From Larimichthys crocea (lineage: Eukaryota > Chordata > Actinopteri > Sciaenidae), in contig NW_020853535.1 in NCBI RefSeq assembly GCF_000972845.2, positions 496,001 through 560,000 of the forward strand: DNA of 64,000 nt. The letters are read 5' to 3'. Every line of letters begins with the position of its first letter. Position 1 is the stretch's first letter. The notes under the pieces were generated by a model. It saw only the letters and a list, made by a program, of their open reading frames with translations. It ran no database searches and was not told the origin of the DNA. Positions 1-12,700 of the stretch are shown one piece after another. The position numbers were made by a program, and so were the translations under genes.

Positions 1-248
1 AAAATGTTTTAATTTTCTGATACCAGTCCCTATTTGACATATATTATGTACAACTGTAGTGTAGTGATACCACATCTGCAAAATGCACATATGAAAGTGT
101 AGTTAATTAAAGTATATACAAATATATAAAACTGACACATTTGACTTTATAAAATAAAATACAACTTTATGTCCATATATGAAATTGGTTCAGTTGTGTA
201 CATGGATATATGGCATACTAATATATACAGTGTATAATATATATCTGA

Positions 249-650
<402 letters not shown>

Positions 651-976
651 TGATGTTTTCTGCCACACAAACAGTAGTAACATAGACAGAGGTGCACTGG
701 ATACATTTTAGACCCTGACTACAACATGATAATTTGACTTTATCTGCGAGAGGTCAAAGCTGTGAATCTGAGCCACTAGGTGGAGACGAAGAGTCATCAA
801 TAGAACAGATACACAGACAAACAGCTGCTTTAAAGGACTGAACTGTCTCAGTGGAGTTTGTAAAGAGCTATGCTGTTTTTCTTGTATTTCTATGATATTT
901 GTTTTATGGATTTCAAAAACTCATGTTTTTGACACAAGGATTAATACAAGTCATTTTTTTGTATCCTGTCTTACAG

Positions 977-1129
977 GTCAACAGGGTCCTCAAAGTTCTG
1001 GAGAAACCATATTCTGATGAATTTGGGCTGGAGCCTTTGGATGGATCTAATGCTAATGAAGTGACTGTTGCCTATGACATGAAACCTCCTGTCTGGGCAC
1101 AAAAAATTTGTATCACCTGATCCTCATAG
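977..1129 (+). CDS. selenoo: Selenoprotein O, terminal coding exon with UGA selenocysteine
   Basis: The exon follows a TTACAG acceptor (ag at 975-976) and continues in phase 0 from the exon ending at 512, giving the SELENOO join SE-VNRVLKVLEKPY. It reads to PPVWAQKICIT and then TGA at 1118-1120, followed by TCC TCA TAG. In selenoprotein O this TGA is read as selenocysteine, so the true C-terminus is C-I-T-U-S-S with the stop TAG at 1127-1129. The C-x-x-U arrangement is the family's redox motif. An ordinary gene caller would stop at the TGA and lose three residues. Recoding is supported by the SECIS-like hairpin about 340 nt downstream. Confidence 0.92.
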
Positions 1130-1456
1130 AGCCTCTGAGACAGATAAAGGAGGGGGTTTTGGTGGACTGGTCAGAGCAAACAAGATGTCGGTAGACGGTA
1201 CTGTTACTGCTGCTACTGTTGCTGCTCTCCAGTTCCACCTCAGACTTTCTTTCCTGCTTCCTGAAGGGAGGTTGTTATGTAACTCAGAGTGTTCCCGTGT
1301 TCATCAGTATGGTCATAGATCAATGTTTGTGCTTTTATTGCAGTGCTTGAAGCTGATACAGCCTCACAGTCAAAATGTAATAAATAACCAAGTGCCAGTA
1401 ATTTGATCATGCTATTGAAGATACAGACAAGTAGTCTATGAATTTGCTGATGAAGT

Positions 1457-1503
1457 ATGACGGCTCAGATGACCAGTCACACAATGACCTGTCTGGGTCT
1501 GAA
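1457..1503 (+). promoter_or_regulatory. selenoo: SECIS element (type II-like) in the selenoo 3' UTR
   Basis: The core ATGA is at 1457-1460 and its partner TGA at 1500-1502. Between them GGCTCAGA (1462-1469) pairs fully with TCTGGGTC (1492-1499), eight pairs with two G-U wobbles. An internal loop then carries CC at 1473-1474, 12 nt after ATGA, and a small upper stem GTCA (1476-1479) / TGAC (1485-1488) closes the loop CACAA. The quartet spacing and upper stem match an eukaryotic SECIS. CC replacing the usual AA in the apical loop is known for SELENOO and SELENOM. AATAAA at 1679-1684 could be the polyadenylation signal. Found by eye; not folded computationally. Confidence 0.82.
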
Positions 1504-2237
1504 ACAACAGGAACATGCTGACATTAATTACTTACAGACAGTAGACTTAGAAGGTCAACATTTCGTCACAAATATGAGCAGAGCAGGTCAAAATGTATAA
1601 TTTGTAGACGGAATAGATAGAATGATTGTTGGCATTTCGTTTCTCTAACAGAAATAACAGATCACATTTGTTTATATGAATAAATAAATGAATGAAAAAG
1701 GAGCCCTCCAGCGAAAATATTTATACAAAAAAATGTTTACCTCCATAGCATCAAAACTGTTGCATGATTTTTCACTAGTCTATCGTTGAAAATTATGCAG
1801 CAATAAACCCTATGTAAATCTCAATAAATATGTCCTTGTAACAAAAAATGGCTTACTGGTCCCTGTTATTTGCTCACATTTACAGATAATTTTTTTATTT
1901 CATTGTATTGTATTTTTCATTGTATTGTATTTCATTGTATTTTATTTATTTAATTTATTGTATTTTATAATATCATTCATTCACTGTAATATTGTGCATG
2001 GCCCACTTAAGGAGGGGATCTGATCTGATCCAATAGTTACTGGTGTTTTTTGGATTAACTGCAAACCTTTAACTGAAGAAGAGATTAATTAATAATTACC
2101 ACTGTAGCATTGATCTTGTAAAGTTGATAAAACTGTTAATACTGTTGGGTGATGCAACCCTATAATACTTAACCCTATTTGGGCCCATGCTAAATATTAG
2201 TTGATAAGGGTTTGTACTGCTATATATCTATATATAT

Positions 2238-2281
2238 AGCCGGGCAAATGCCCGGTATGCCAGATTGCCAGTCCGTCCCTG
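2238..2281 (+). mobile_element. hAT-type MITE remnant (3' end)
   Basis: This segment matches almost base for base the last 44 bases of the element at 31107-31305, ending in the terminal inverted repeat CCAGTCCGTCCCTG. Only the right end is present, next to a short TATA-rich run; the left end is lost or unrecognisable. Confidence 0.7.
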
Positions 2282-3450
2282 GCTGCAGGTAAATAAATGT
2301 ATTGTATTGTACATGTATTGTTGAAGCAACAGTTTTCCCAATCTCCAGCTGTCATTTTCTGGCAGTGTTTATTTCTGTGTATCTTTCTCTGTCAAAGCTG
2401 TCAAACAAGACGTGGATTTCTCCCATGCACAATAGGTTTATTATGCTTAGGCAAACAGATGGAGAGGAAAGGACAGCAAAGGTGTAAGGTATGAAAGAGC
2501 AGTCACTTGGGGTGCAAGTGCTACCGGTGCCAAAAATACCAGCCAATGCACTTTGGACCAGAATAAAATAGCTCACCAAATACTAGATAAATAGCCATGA
2601 AAATTTGTAAAGACATTTAGAGTCCAAGAGGATGAAACCTTGCAAACTTTTAACTTAAGTAGAGATTAATTAATTATTAATTACCACTGTGTAGCATTGA
2701 TTTTTTTTTTTTTACACACATTTTATTGGCAGCTGTTCTTGTAAAAGTGCTGCTTAGGTGCCTGTCATGTTTTCTCATGACTCTTTTTCTTACAACCACT
2801 TCAAAAAGGTTTTAAGGACGCACATGTGCTCATGGCAAGCACTGAGCTGTGCCTATGTATTGGAAAGACTGAAATAGCCTGCTACAGTATATCTATACCA
2901 GCCCATTATAAAGGCATGCAAACATTCTTGGAGTGTCATACTTTGGATCTCATTGTGGGATGACATGCACATTTTTTCTATTTTGGTTTACGTGGTTACC
3001 AAGACAAGAACTGTGCATATGACACAGAGTGAAACTAATTATTTTACTAATGAACTTTCTCTTTCTCTTCTCTTAACCCCACAGTTATTTTACTTTACTG
3101 TCATGCATTTATAAGTGCCCCCATACCTGCCCATTACTTGACTGAACTGGCTCAGCCTGTTTCACTATGTTTGGCATGTAAATAAAAGTATGCATGATAA
3201 GAGGGGCAGGAACAATGCATTTCCTGTAACACATGTCTGTTATGTGCAGAGACAGTGCGCTCTAGGCTGATTGCGTGCCTGTAAATCTTCTGTGAGCTCA
3301 GCAGGAACTGAGGAAATCGACGGCTGTGGCTAAGTCAGCACACATCAGCTCAAAACTGAAACTGTTGCTTCATTTGAACCTTTCTTCTGCCAGAGGATGG
3401 ACGCAGAACAACAGGACTGCTTGATCACATGACCAGCTCGGAGAACAGAT

Positions 3451-3721
3451 ATGGCCTGTGTCCCAGAGCTGCTCTTGGCCACTTTGGAGGAGCTGGTTGA
3501 TAAACAGCTGAGGACCTTCCAGTGGTATCTTTACACTAATGATCTGGAAGGATTCACTCATATTCCAAGGTCTCGGGTTGATGGGGTGGACAGGCCGGGC
3601 ACTGTGGATCTCTTGGTGCAGACATATGGCTACGACAGTGCTGTTGCAGTCACAGTGGATATACTGCTGAGGATGAAACTCAAACTGTGGGCTGAAACAC
3701 TAAAGAAGAAGTACAATGAAG
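3451..3721 (+). CDS. NLR exon 1: pyrin (PYD) domain
   Basis: The exon encodes about 90 residues with the PYD pattern of a helical death-fold: [20 protein letters not shown], later IPRSRVDG and a C-terminal helix ending in [11 protein letters not shown] domains assemble by homotypic contact with ASC-like adaptors. The exon ends in phase 1 at a GTAAAA donor. The next exon (3813-3836) is only 24 nt and encodes a short linker (PSNQVGK). Confidence 0.85.
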
Positions 3722-6700
3722 GTAAAACATATTTCAAAAATACAAAATGTTAATGTTTAGTTTGTAAAACAAAATAACTTTTAACAGCTATCTCTCTTTG
3801 TTTCTTTATCAGCTCCAAGCAATCAAGTAGGCAAAGGTAAGAAGATAACATACCCACACACAGAGTCATGTTAGCAAGTTCAAACCCATATAGTATTTCC
3901 ATGTACAGACACAAGATTAAAGGTTGAACTGTGCAAAACTGAAATGAAATAAAGGTATTTTTTATTTCTTCTTTGAACAGAAATTGACCACCATGCAATC
4001 CAAGAAAAACTGAAATCCACCCTGAGGGAAAAGTGTCAAAACATTTATCAAGGGAATGCAGATGAAGGAGATACCATCTACCTGAACAAAATCTACACTG
4101 AGCTGCATGTTATTGAAGGAGCCTGGGGAGTCTTCAGCGAGGAGCATGAGGTCAGACAGCAGAGGTTAAACCATGTAATGACAGAAGAAACCTCTATTAA
4201 AGCTAGCGACATTTTCAAGCCCAAGCCCGACCAAGAGAAGCGAATCCGAACTGTGCTTACCCAGGGTATACCTGGAGTGGGTAAAACTGTCTGTGCACAG
4301 AAGTTTACGCTGAGCTGGGCAGAACGAAAGGAAAATCAGGACATCACCTTCCTTTTTCTGCTTCCATTCCGTGAACTGAATCCCAACATAGGTGAGAAGG
4401 ACTACAGTCTGATGCAGCTTCTCCATCAGTTCTTCCCTGAGATGAAACCCCTTGAGACATTGGGAATAGGATGCAAAGTCCTCTTCATCTTTGATGGCCT
4501 GGACGAGACTCTCCTCCCCTTGAATTTCAAGCAGAACAAGGTCTTGAGAGATGAAACGGAGCCAGCCTCACTTGATGTTCTGATCACAAACCTCATCACG
4601 GGAGATTTACTTGGCAATGGTCTCATCTGGATCACGACCAGACCGGCAGCAGCTAGTCTAATCCCTCGAAAGCACGTCCATCAGTGGACAGAGGTGAAAG
4701 GTTTCGCTAGTGAACAGAGGGAGGAATACTTTAAGAGGCATTTGCGTGATGATAACCTCGCTATCAGGATCATCAAACATGTGAAGTCGTCAAGAAGTCT
4801 CTATATCATGTGTCAGATACCAGTTTTCTGCTGGATCACAGTCACTGTAATGAAGAAAATGTTGTGCAACAATGCGACAGGAGGCATGCCCAACACGCTG
4901 ACCGAGTTGTATGCATATCTCCTTCTCTGCCAGACAGACCGGATGATAGAAGGGCACTACCCTGTGGAAAGCAACAATGTTGTTTTGAAACTAGCAGAGC
5001 TCGCGTTCCGTCAACTGGAGAAAGGAAAACTAATCTTCTACGAGGCTGACTTGAAAGAGTGCGGCATTGATGTCAAAGAGGCAACCATCTATTCAGGAGT
5101 TTGCACAGAAGTCTTCATGATGGAGGGCAGGAGGACAAGAGAAGTTTTTAGCTTTGTACATTTAACCATCCAGGAGTTTCTTGCAGCTGTGTATGTACAT
5201 CACTCCTACATGCAAAGAAAGGAAAATGTTCTTCTGGGATACCTGAAAAGGATGACTACAAGATGGCTCCCCAAGTCTGTGTTCAGTTTTCACAAGATTG
5301 CCATAGAAAAAGCCTTGGGCAGTCCAGACGGCCGCTGGGACCTCTTCCTTCGCTTCCTCCTGGGACTGTCACTGAAGTCGAACCAGGAGCTGCTGAGTAG
5401 AATACTCCATTTGGAGGCCGAAGGAGAGGAGGATGTGATGCAAACCATCCAGTTTATCAAGGAGAAAATCGAAGAGGAACCAGAAGCGAAACTCAGTCTC
5501 TTTCATTGCCTTAGTGAGCTCAAAGAGGAGTCTTTGGTGCAGGAAGTCCAGAGTTTTGTGAGTTCTGGGAGGCTTGCAGCCAAAAACCTGTCTCCAGTTC
5601 AGTGGTCCGCTCTCACATTTGAACTCATGACGTCAGAGGCAACAGAGGAGGAGTTTGACTTGAAGAAGTACATACGATCAGAGGAAGGATTAAAGAAGCT
5701 GCTGACTGTCATAACTTCCTCCACACGTGCTCTGTGAGTTTAACCACATGATCATTTTTTTCCTGTTCAACATGTTCTAGTTGCTCTCTAAGCTACAAAC
5801 ACATTTAATTTCTGCCTGATACTGCAGCTAGTCCTGGACCTTGGACCTTAACAGAAACGTGTTGTTTTGTTGTATCTTTTAAAAATTTCCAGGCTAAATC
5901 GCTGCAACCTCACTCAGAACTGCTGTGAGGTTTTGGCCTCTGCACTGAGCTCAACCTCTTCTCACCTGATAGAGCTGGACCTGAGTGACAACAACCTAAG
6001 GGATTCAGGGGTGAAGCTGCTTTCTGCTGGACTCGGGAGTCCACATTGTAAACTTAAGAGTCTAAGGTAACATTATCTATGTAACAGCAGTCTTTTAGAA
6101 CCCTAACATGCACAATACAACCCTGCCAACCACAATAACCACTTCTTGTGTTTGAAAGACTTGGTTTAGATCTAGTGCTGTTTGCTGGCATTATTGCAAA
6201 TGAATTACATCCAGTCAACTTGCTTTGTTTTAGATTATGTAGGTGTAAACTTGAAGGAGATTGCTGCGAAGGACTGGCTGTTGCTCTCAGCACAGAGTCT
6301 ACCCAGCTCAAAGAACTTGACCTGAGCGCTAATAACTTCCAGGAAGCAGGAGTGAAAGCTCTGTGTGTGGGAATGCGCAGCCACAACTGCAAACTACAAA
6401 CAGTGAGGTTAGACCTTCTTGCTGACTTAAATTACTTGCTCGGGCTTGAATTGCATGTTTGCAATTAAAGATCTGTTGTTTTTGTGAATACTCTTTTACA
6501 GGTTGATTCAATGCAAGCTGAAAGAGAATCGCTGTGCAGATTTGGCTACAGTTTTGAGTTCAGGAACATCTCAGCTGAAAATTCTTGACCTGAGCAACAA
6601 CAGCCTGAAGGATTCCGGTGTAGCCGAACTTAGTGCTGGACTGAGGAGGCCGCACTGTAAACTGGAAAAGCTAGGGTCAGTACAATCCTATGAAAGATGA

Positions 6701-9700
6701 TCCTACTAAGAACATTGTCTTATTCCTTCATGGGCACAATATGTATGATCTCTTGTGCACTAAAGGAACTATGGGTTTAGTTCACAACCTTTTAATTTGA
6801 TGCTTGATCCCTGATTTTTATCAAATATTCATGTCTAGAGGGCAGAACAAGCCAAATGATACAGAAATACACACATTAATGCTAATTTTCTGTTCTAAAT
6901 GGCTAACATATACACTTTGATGAACAAAAGATGATATTGTGTAGTGTTGTTTAGAGCTTGTTATCCTCCCCTTCATTCATGTAGATTTAATGGATACATT
7001 TTTACCTTATTTTCCTGTGTTCCTGTGCCCAAGTGACTACTGGGGACATTTGATTAGATTGTTCTGAAATTGGTCCAGTGTAGAGCGGCAGCCAGCATCT
7101 GCAAAACTGGCTGCAAAATTGGCCATATTATGTTGCAGCCAGTTTGGGTACTGCCAGCTGCAGCACTCTCACTCAATACCGGATGAGTTTTAAAATCATT
7201 AGACACAAAAATATTAAAAATTGCATCCAGGTTGAGAAACACCAAGGCACACTTTTTAATGATCGGATGTATCTAAAGTGCAATATTTAACAAAATAATG
7301 ACAACACCACTAATGTGCAGCCATATGTGGAGTTTTTTAGTGTAAACTGATGTTTTTATCATCTCCATGTCACATGTATTGTGCTGAACCTTCATTTGAT
7401 TTTTTTTTTCCATCTGTCAGGCTCAGCTGGTGTGGCCTTACACAGAAATGCTGCGATCACATTGGTTCAGCTCTCAGCTCTGACTCTTCCCACCTCCTTG
7501 AGTTGGACCTGCGTGGAAACAACCTGCAGGGTCCAGACATGCACCTGCTGTGTGCTGGGCTGAGAAGCCCACATTGTAAACTGAAGACGTTAAGGTCAGG
7601 TCACGTGGGTTCAGTGGACACAACAAAAAATGTTGACATATGAATGAATGACACAGTTCTACATGTACTTTTAATTCATTTTCAATTAGCCATGACATCA
7701 CTAAAATAAACATCAGATCGGTTCCATCCTGCAAGGTTCAGGTCATTTTAAACATTTCCTTTTCATACAGCATAACTGACAAAACAAAACATGTCCTCAC
7801 CTGCAGGTTAAACGAGTGCAATCTCCAAGAATGCTGTGCTGATGTCGCTTCAGTCCTCAGCAGGGACAAGTCTCACCTCAAGCACCTTGATCTGAGTGGG
7901 AACGACCTGCAGGACTCCGAAGTGAAGCTTCTCTCTGCTGGACTGTCAAGTACGGACTGTACACTGGAGACATTAGGGTAAGATGCTTTTACATATAAAG
8001 TAACATAGTCTTTACTTGCAATCAAGTAATAATCATATAAAACTAAAAAGATACTCTGCACAATAAAAAGGCTAATATTGTGTTTATGCATGAATACCCT
8101 GCATCTACACAGGCTGTCATTCTGCGGCGTCACAGAGGAAGGCTGCACTTATTTGGCCTCAGCACTAAGCTCCAATCCTTCCCACCTGAGGCAGCTGGAC
8201 CTCAGCTACAACTACCTGCAGGACTCTGGAGTGAAGCTGATCTCTCTTCACTGTAAAGACCCGCTCAGTAAACTGGAAAAATTAAGGTAAAACAGTCTAT
8301 TACAGCTAATGATCTGAGCTGACCTGACCTGTACCATTTGTTCTCAAGTATCAACAATAACAACTGGCAAGAAAAGAAGTCCTGGAAATAAAGAAAGTGA
8401 AAAAAGATACTTAATTATTATATCATACGTTGGTAAGATGTCCTGGAGCTGCCACCTTACCGCGGTGGAGGGGTTTGCGTGTTCCAATGATCCTAGGAGC
8501 TATGTTGTCGGGGGCTTTATGCCCCTGGTAGGGTCACCCAAGGCAAACAGGTCCTAGGTGAGGGTCCAGACAAAGCGCAGCTCAACATCTCTCCTGATGA
8601 AATGACAACGGATGGAACCAAGTTTCCCTTGCCCGGACGCGGGTCACCGGGGCCTCCCCCTGGAGCCAGGCCTGGGGGTGGGGCTCGTTGGCGAGCGCCT
8701 GGTGGTCGGGTCCTTACCCATGGGGCCCGGCCGGGCACAGCCCGAAAAGGCGACATGGGCCCCCCTTCCCATAGGCCCACCACCCATGGGAGGGGTCTCA
8801 GGGGGGAGAAGGTGCGAAGAGAGATGGGCGGCAGTCGGAGGCGGGGACCCTGGCGGTCCGACCCCCGGTTGCAGAAGCTGGCTCTGGGGACGTGGAATGT
8901 CACCTCTCTGGCGGGGAAGGAGCCTGAGCTGGTGCACGAGGTTGAGAGGTACCGGCTAGATATAGTCGGGCTCGCCTCGACGCACAGCGTGGGTTCCGGA
9001 ACCAGTTTCCTTGAGAGGGGCTGGACGCTCTACCACTCTGGAGTTGCCCCCGGCGAGAGGCGCAGAGCGGGGGTGGGACTGCTTGTTTCCCCCCGGCTCG
9101 GCGCCTGTACGTTGGGGTTCACCCCGGTGGACGAGAGGGTAGCCTCCCTTCGCCTTCGGGTGGGGGGACGGGTCCTGACTGTCGTCTGTGCTTATGCACC
9201 GAATGGCAGTTCAGAGTACCCACCCTTTTTGGAGTCTTTGGAGGGGGTGCTGGAGAGCGCTCCCTCTGGGGACTCCCTCGTCCTCCTGGGGGACTTCAAT
9301 GCTCACGTGGGCGGCGACAGTGAGACCTGGAGGGGCGTGATTGGGAGGAACGGCCCCCCTGATCTGAACCCGAGTGGTGTTCTGTTATTGGACTTCTGTG
9401 CACGTCATGGATTGTCCATAACGAACACCATGTTCAAGCATAAGGGTGTCCACATGTGCACTTGGCACCAGGATGCCCTCGGCCGTAGTTCGATGATCGA
9501 CTTTGTGGTCGTGTCGTCGGACTTGCGGCCACATGTTTTGGACACTCGGGTGAAGAGAGGGGCGGAGCTGTCAACTGATCACCACCTGGTGGTGAGTTGG
9601 CTCCGATGGTGGGGGAGGATGGCAGTCAGACCTGGCAGGCCCAAACGTTCTGTGCGGGTTTGTTGGGAACGTCTGGCTGAATCTCCTGTCAGAAAGAGTT

Positions 9701-12700
9701 TCAACTCCCACCTCCGGGAGAGCTTCGCTCATGTCCCGGGGGAGGCGGGGGACATTGAGTCCGAGTGGACCTTGTTCCGTTCCTCCATTGTCGAGGCGGC
9801 CGACCGGAGCTGTGGCCGTAAGGTGGTCGGTGCCTGTCGTGGCGGTGGCCCCCGAACCCGCTGGTGGACACCGGCGGTGAGGGATGCCGTCAAGCTGAAG
9901 AAGGAGGCCTACAGAACCTTTTTGGCCTGTGGGAGTCCTGAAGCAGCTGACGGGTATCGACATGCCAAGCGGAATGCGGCCTCGGCGGTTGCGGAGGCAA
10001 AAACTCGGGCGTGGGAGGAGTTCGGTGAGGCCATGGAGAGCGACTTTCGAACGGCTTCGAGGAGGTTCTGGACCACCATCCGGCGGCTCAGGCGGGGGAA
10101 GCAGTGCACTATCAACACTGTGTTCAGTGGGGACGGTGTGCTGCTGACCTCGACTGGGGACGTCTTGGGTCGGTGGAGGGAATACTTCGAAGACCTCCTC
10201 AATCCCACCAGCACGTCTTCCGTTGAGGAGGCAGAGTCTGGGGACCCCGTGGTGGTCTCGCCCATCTCTGGGGCTGAGGTCGCTGAGGTAGTCAAAAAAC
10301 TCCTCGGTGGCAAGGCCCCGGGGGTGGATGAGGTCCGCCCGGAGTTCCTCAAGGCTCTGGATGTTGTGGGGCTGTCTTGGTTGACACGTCTCTGCAACAT
10401 CGCGTGGACATCGGGGGCAGTGCCTCTGGACTGGCAGACCGGGGTGGTGGTTCCCCTCTTCAAAAAGGGGGACCGGAGGATGTGCTCCAACTATAGGGGG
10501 ATCACACTCCTCAGCCTCCCCGGGAAGGTCTTTTCGGGGGTCCTGGAGAGGAGGGTCCGCAAGATTGTCGAACCTCGGATCCAGGAGGAGCAGTGTGGTT
10601 TTCGTCCTGGCCGTGGAACTGTGGACCAGCTCTATACCCTTAGCGCGGCCCTGGAGGGTGCATGGGAGTTCGCCCAACCAGTCTACATGTGTTTTGTGGA
10701 CCTGGAGAAGGCGTTCGACCGTGTCCCTCGGGAGGTCCTGTGGGGGGTGCTCCGGGAGTATGGGGTTCCGGACCCATTGATACGGGCTATCCGGTCCCTT
10801 TACTCTCGGTGCCAGAGCTTGGTCCGCATTGCCGGCAGTAAGTCGGACCTGTTTCCCGTGGGAGTTGGACTCCGCCAGGGCTGCCCTTTGTCACCGGTTC
10901 TGTTCATAACTTTTATGGACAGGATTTCTAGGCGCAGCCAGGGCGTCGAGGGGCTGCGATTCGGTGGCCTTAGGATTGGGTCGCTGCTTTTTGCGGACGA
11001 TCTAGTCTTGTTGGCTTCATCGGATCGTGACCTTCAGCTCTCTCTGGAGCGGTTTGCAGCCGAGTGTGAAGCGGCTGGGATGAGAATCAGCACCTCCAAA
11101 TCCGAGGCCATGGTTCTCAGCCGGAAAAGGGTGGAGTGCAGTCTCCAGGTCGGGGATGAGATCCTGCCTCAAGTGGAGGAGTTCAAGTATCTCGGGGTCT
11201 TGTTCACGAGTGAGGGAAGGATGGAACGGGAGATCGACCGGCGGATCGGTGCGGCTTCTGCAGTGATGCGGACTCTGCACCGGTCCGTCGTGGTGAAGAA
11301 GGAGCTGAGCCGAAAGGCGAAGCTCTCGATTTACCAGTCGATCTACGTTCCTACCCTCACCTATGGTCACGAGCTTTGGGTAGTGACCGAAAGAATAAGA
11401 TCGCGAATACAAGCGGCCGAAATGAGCTTCCTTCGCAGGGTGGCTGGGGTCTCCCTTAGAGATAGGGTGAGAAGCTCGGCCATCCGCGAGGAGCTCAGAG
11501 TAGAACCGCTGCTCCTCCGCATCGAGAGGAACCAGTTGAGGTGGCTCGGGCATCTCGTGAGGATGCCTCCTGGACGTCTCCCTGGTGAGATGTTCCGGGC
11601 ACGTCCCTCCGGGAGGCGGCCCCGGGGAAGACCCAGGACACGCTGGAGGGACTACGTCTCTCGGCTGGCCTGGGAACGCCTTGGGGTCCCCCTGGGAGAG
11701 TTGGCAGAAGTGGCTGGGGAGAGGGAAGTCTGGGTCTCCCTGCTGAAGCTGCTGCCCCCGCGACCCGAACATGGATAAGCGGAAGAAAACGAACGAACGA
11801 ACGAACGAACGAACGAACGTTGGTAAGATGGGTATTTCCTAACACGCAAAATGTCTTGTGGTTTAAAGTTTCATTTGATGATCAAGTTCCTTTTATAGTG
11901 GTGATTATTGCAGCACAGTTAGAAGCGAAAGTTTTTTTCAGACCCGAAGCACATGTGCTACACACATGATAAGGTCACAAGGACATGTTCACATGTCGAA
12001 TATATATTACATGAATGTGTTTACAAAAAAGATAAAGTATTATAATAGATCATAATGTGTCAACTAACGATTTACATTGTATATGCACTCTCCTGTTTAC
12101 AGTGTGGACCATAATGCAGAGTGCTATTTGAAATCAACACTGAAAAACTGTAAGTGCCTGTTATTAAGTGCCTTGAATTTAACCAAACAGCAACAACCTG
12201 TAATGTGGCAATACACAAGAGGGTTGAATTAACTAAGACAAGCTCTTTGCTTGAAGAGTTTACGCTTGGTTTTGAATTATTTCTGCCATGTGTCACATGA
12301 GTTTAGTTTTAGTTTTGAGTGTGTGTGTCATATCACATGCATGGTGACATCTTGCGGCCTTTTCACTTGTTTTTGTCTTGACATGTTGTAGCATCATTTG
12401 TCCAACAGATGGCAGGATAGAGATCTAGATCTGGTGTGTTTCTTTCTGTCTGTGTTTATATAGACTCAAGTCAGTCTTTTACCTCATCAAGGCTGGATTA
12501 CAAACTGGGCAAAGCACATTAATGCCAAAATGATCAAGATTTTAATTATGTGTTTTAATGTTAAGGGCCTGCTCGTAGAGGGGTCCTGCCCTAAACATAG
12601 TTTTATAGTTCATAATGTGCTACATGGTGGATTTCACTTAAGAGACAAGCGCTTATTACACACACAGTGCACACAAAGGTGTCACCAGGGGCACGCAGTA

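Larger units (their letters stand above)
1130..3450. other. selenoo 3' UTR and intergenic DNA
   Basis: After the selenoo stop this stretch holds the SECIS, AT-rich DNA with TGTATT/ATTTT-rich runs near 1890-1980, a transposon remnant at 2238-2281, and the presumed upstream region of the NLR gene. I see no convincing exon; the short ORFs here lack splice or family support. Confidence 0.5.

Noticed and set aside
1118..1120. TGA as the true stop of the selenoo exon
   Set aside because: The family context C-I-T-U-S-S, the near stop at 1127 and the downstream SECIS make recoding far more likely.
9571..10677. 368-codon minus-strand ORF
   Set aside because: It is antisense to the reverse-transcriptase ORF of the Rex3 element; GC-rich coding sequence commonly leaves such shadow frames open.
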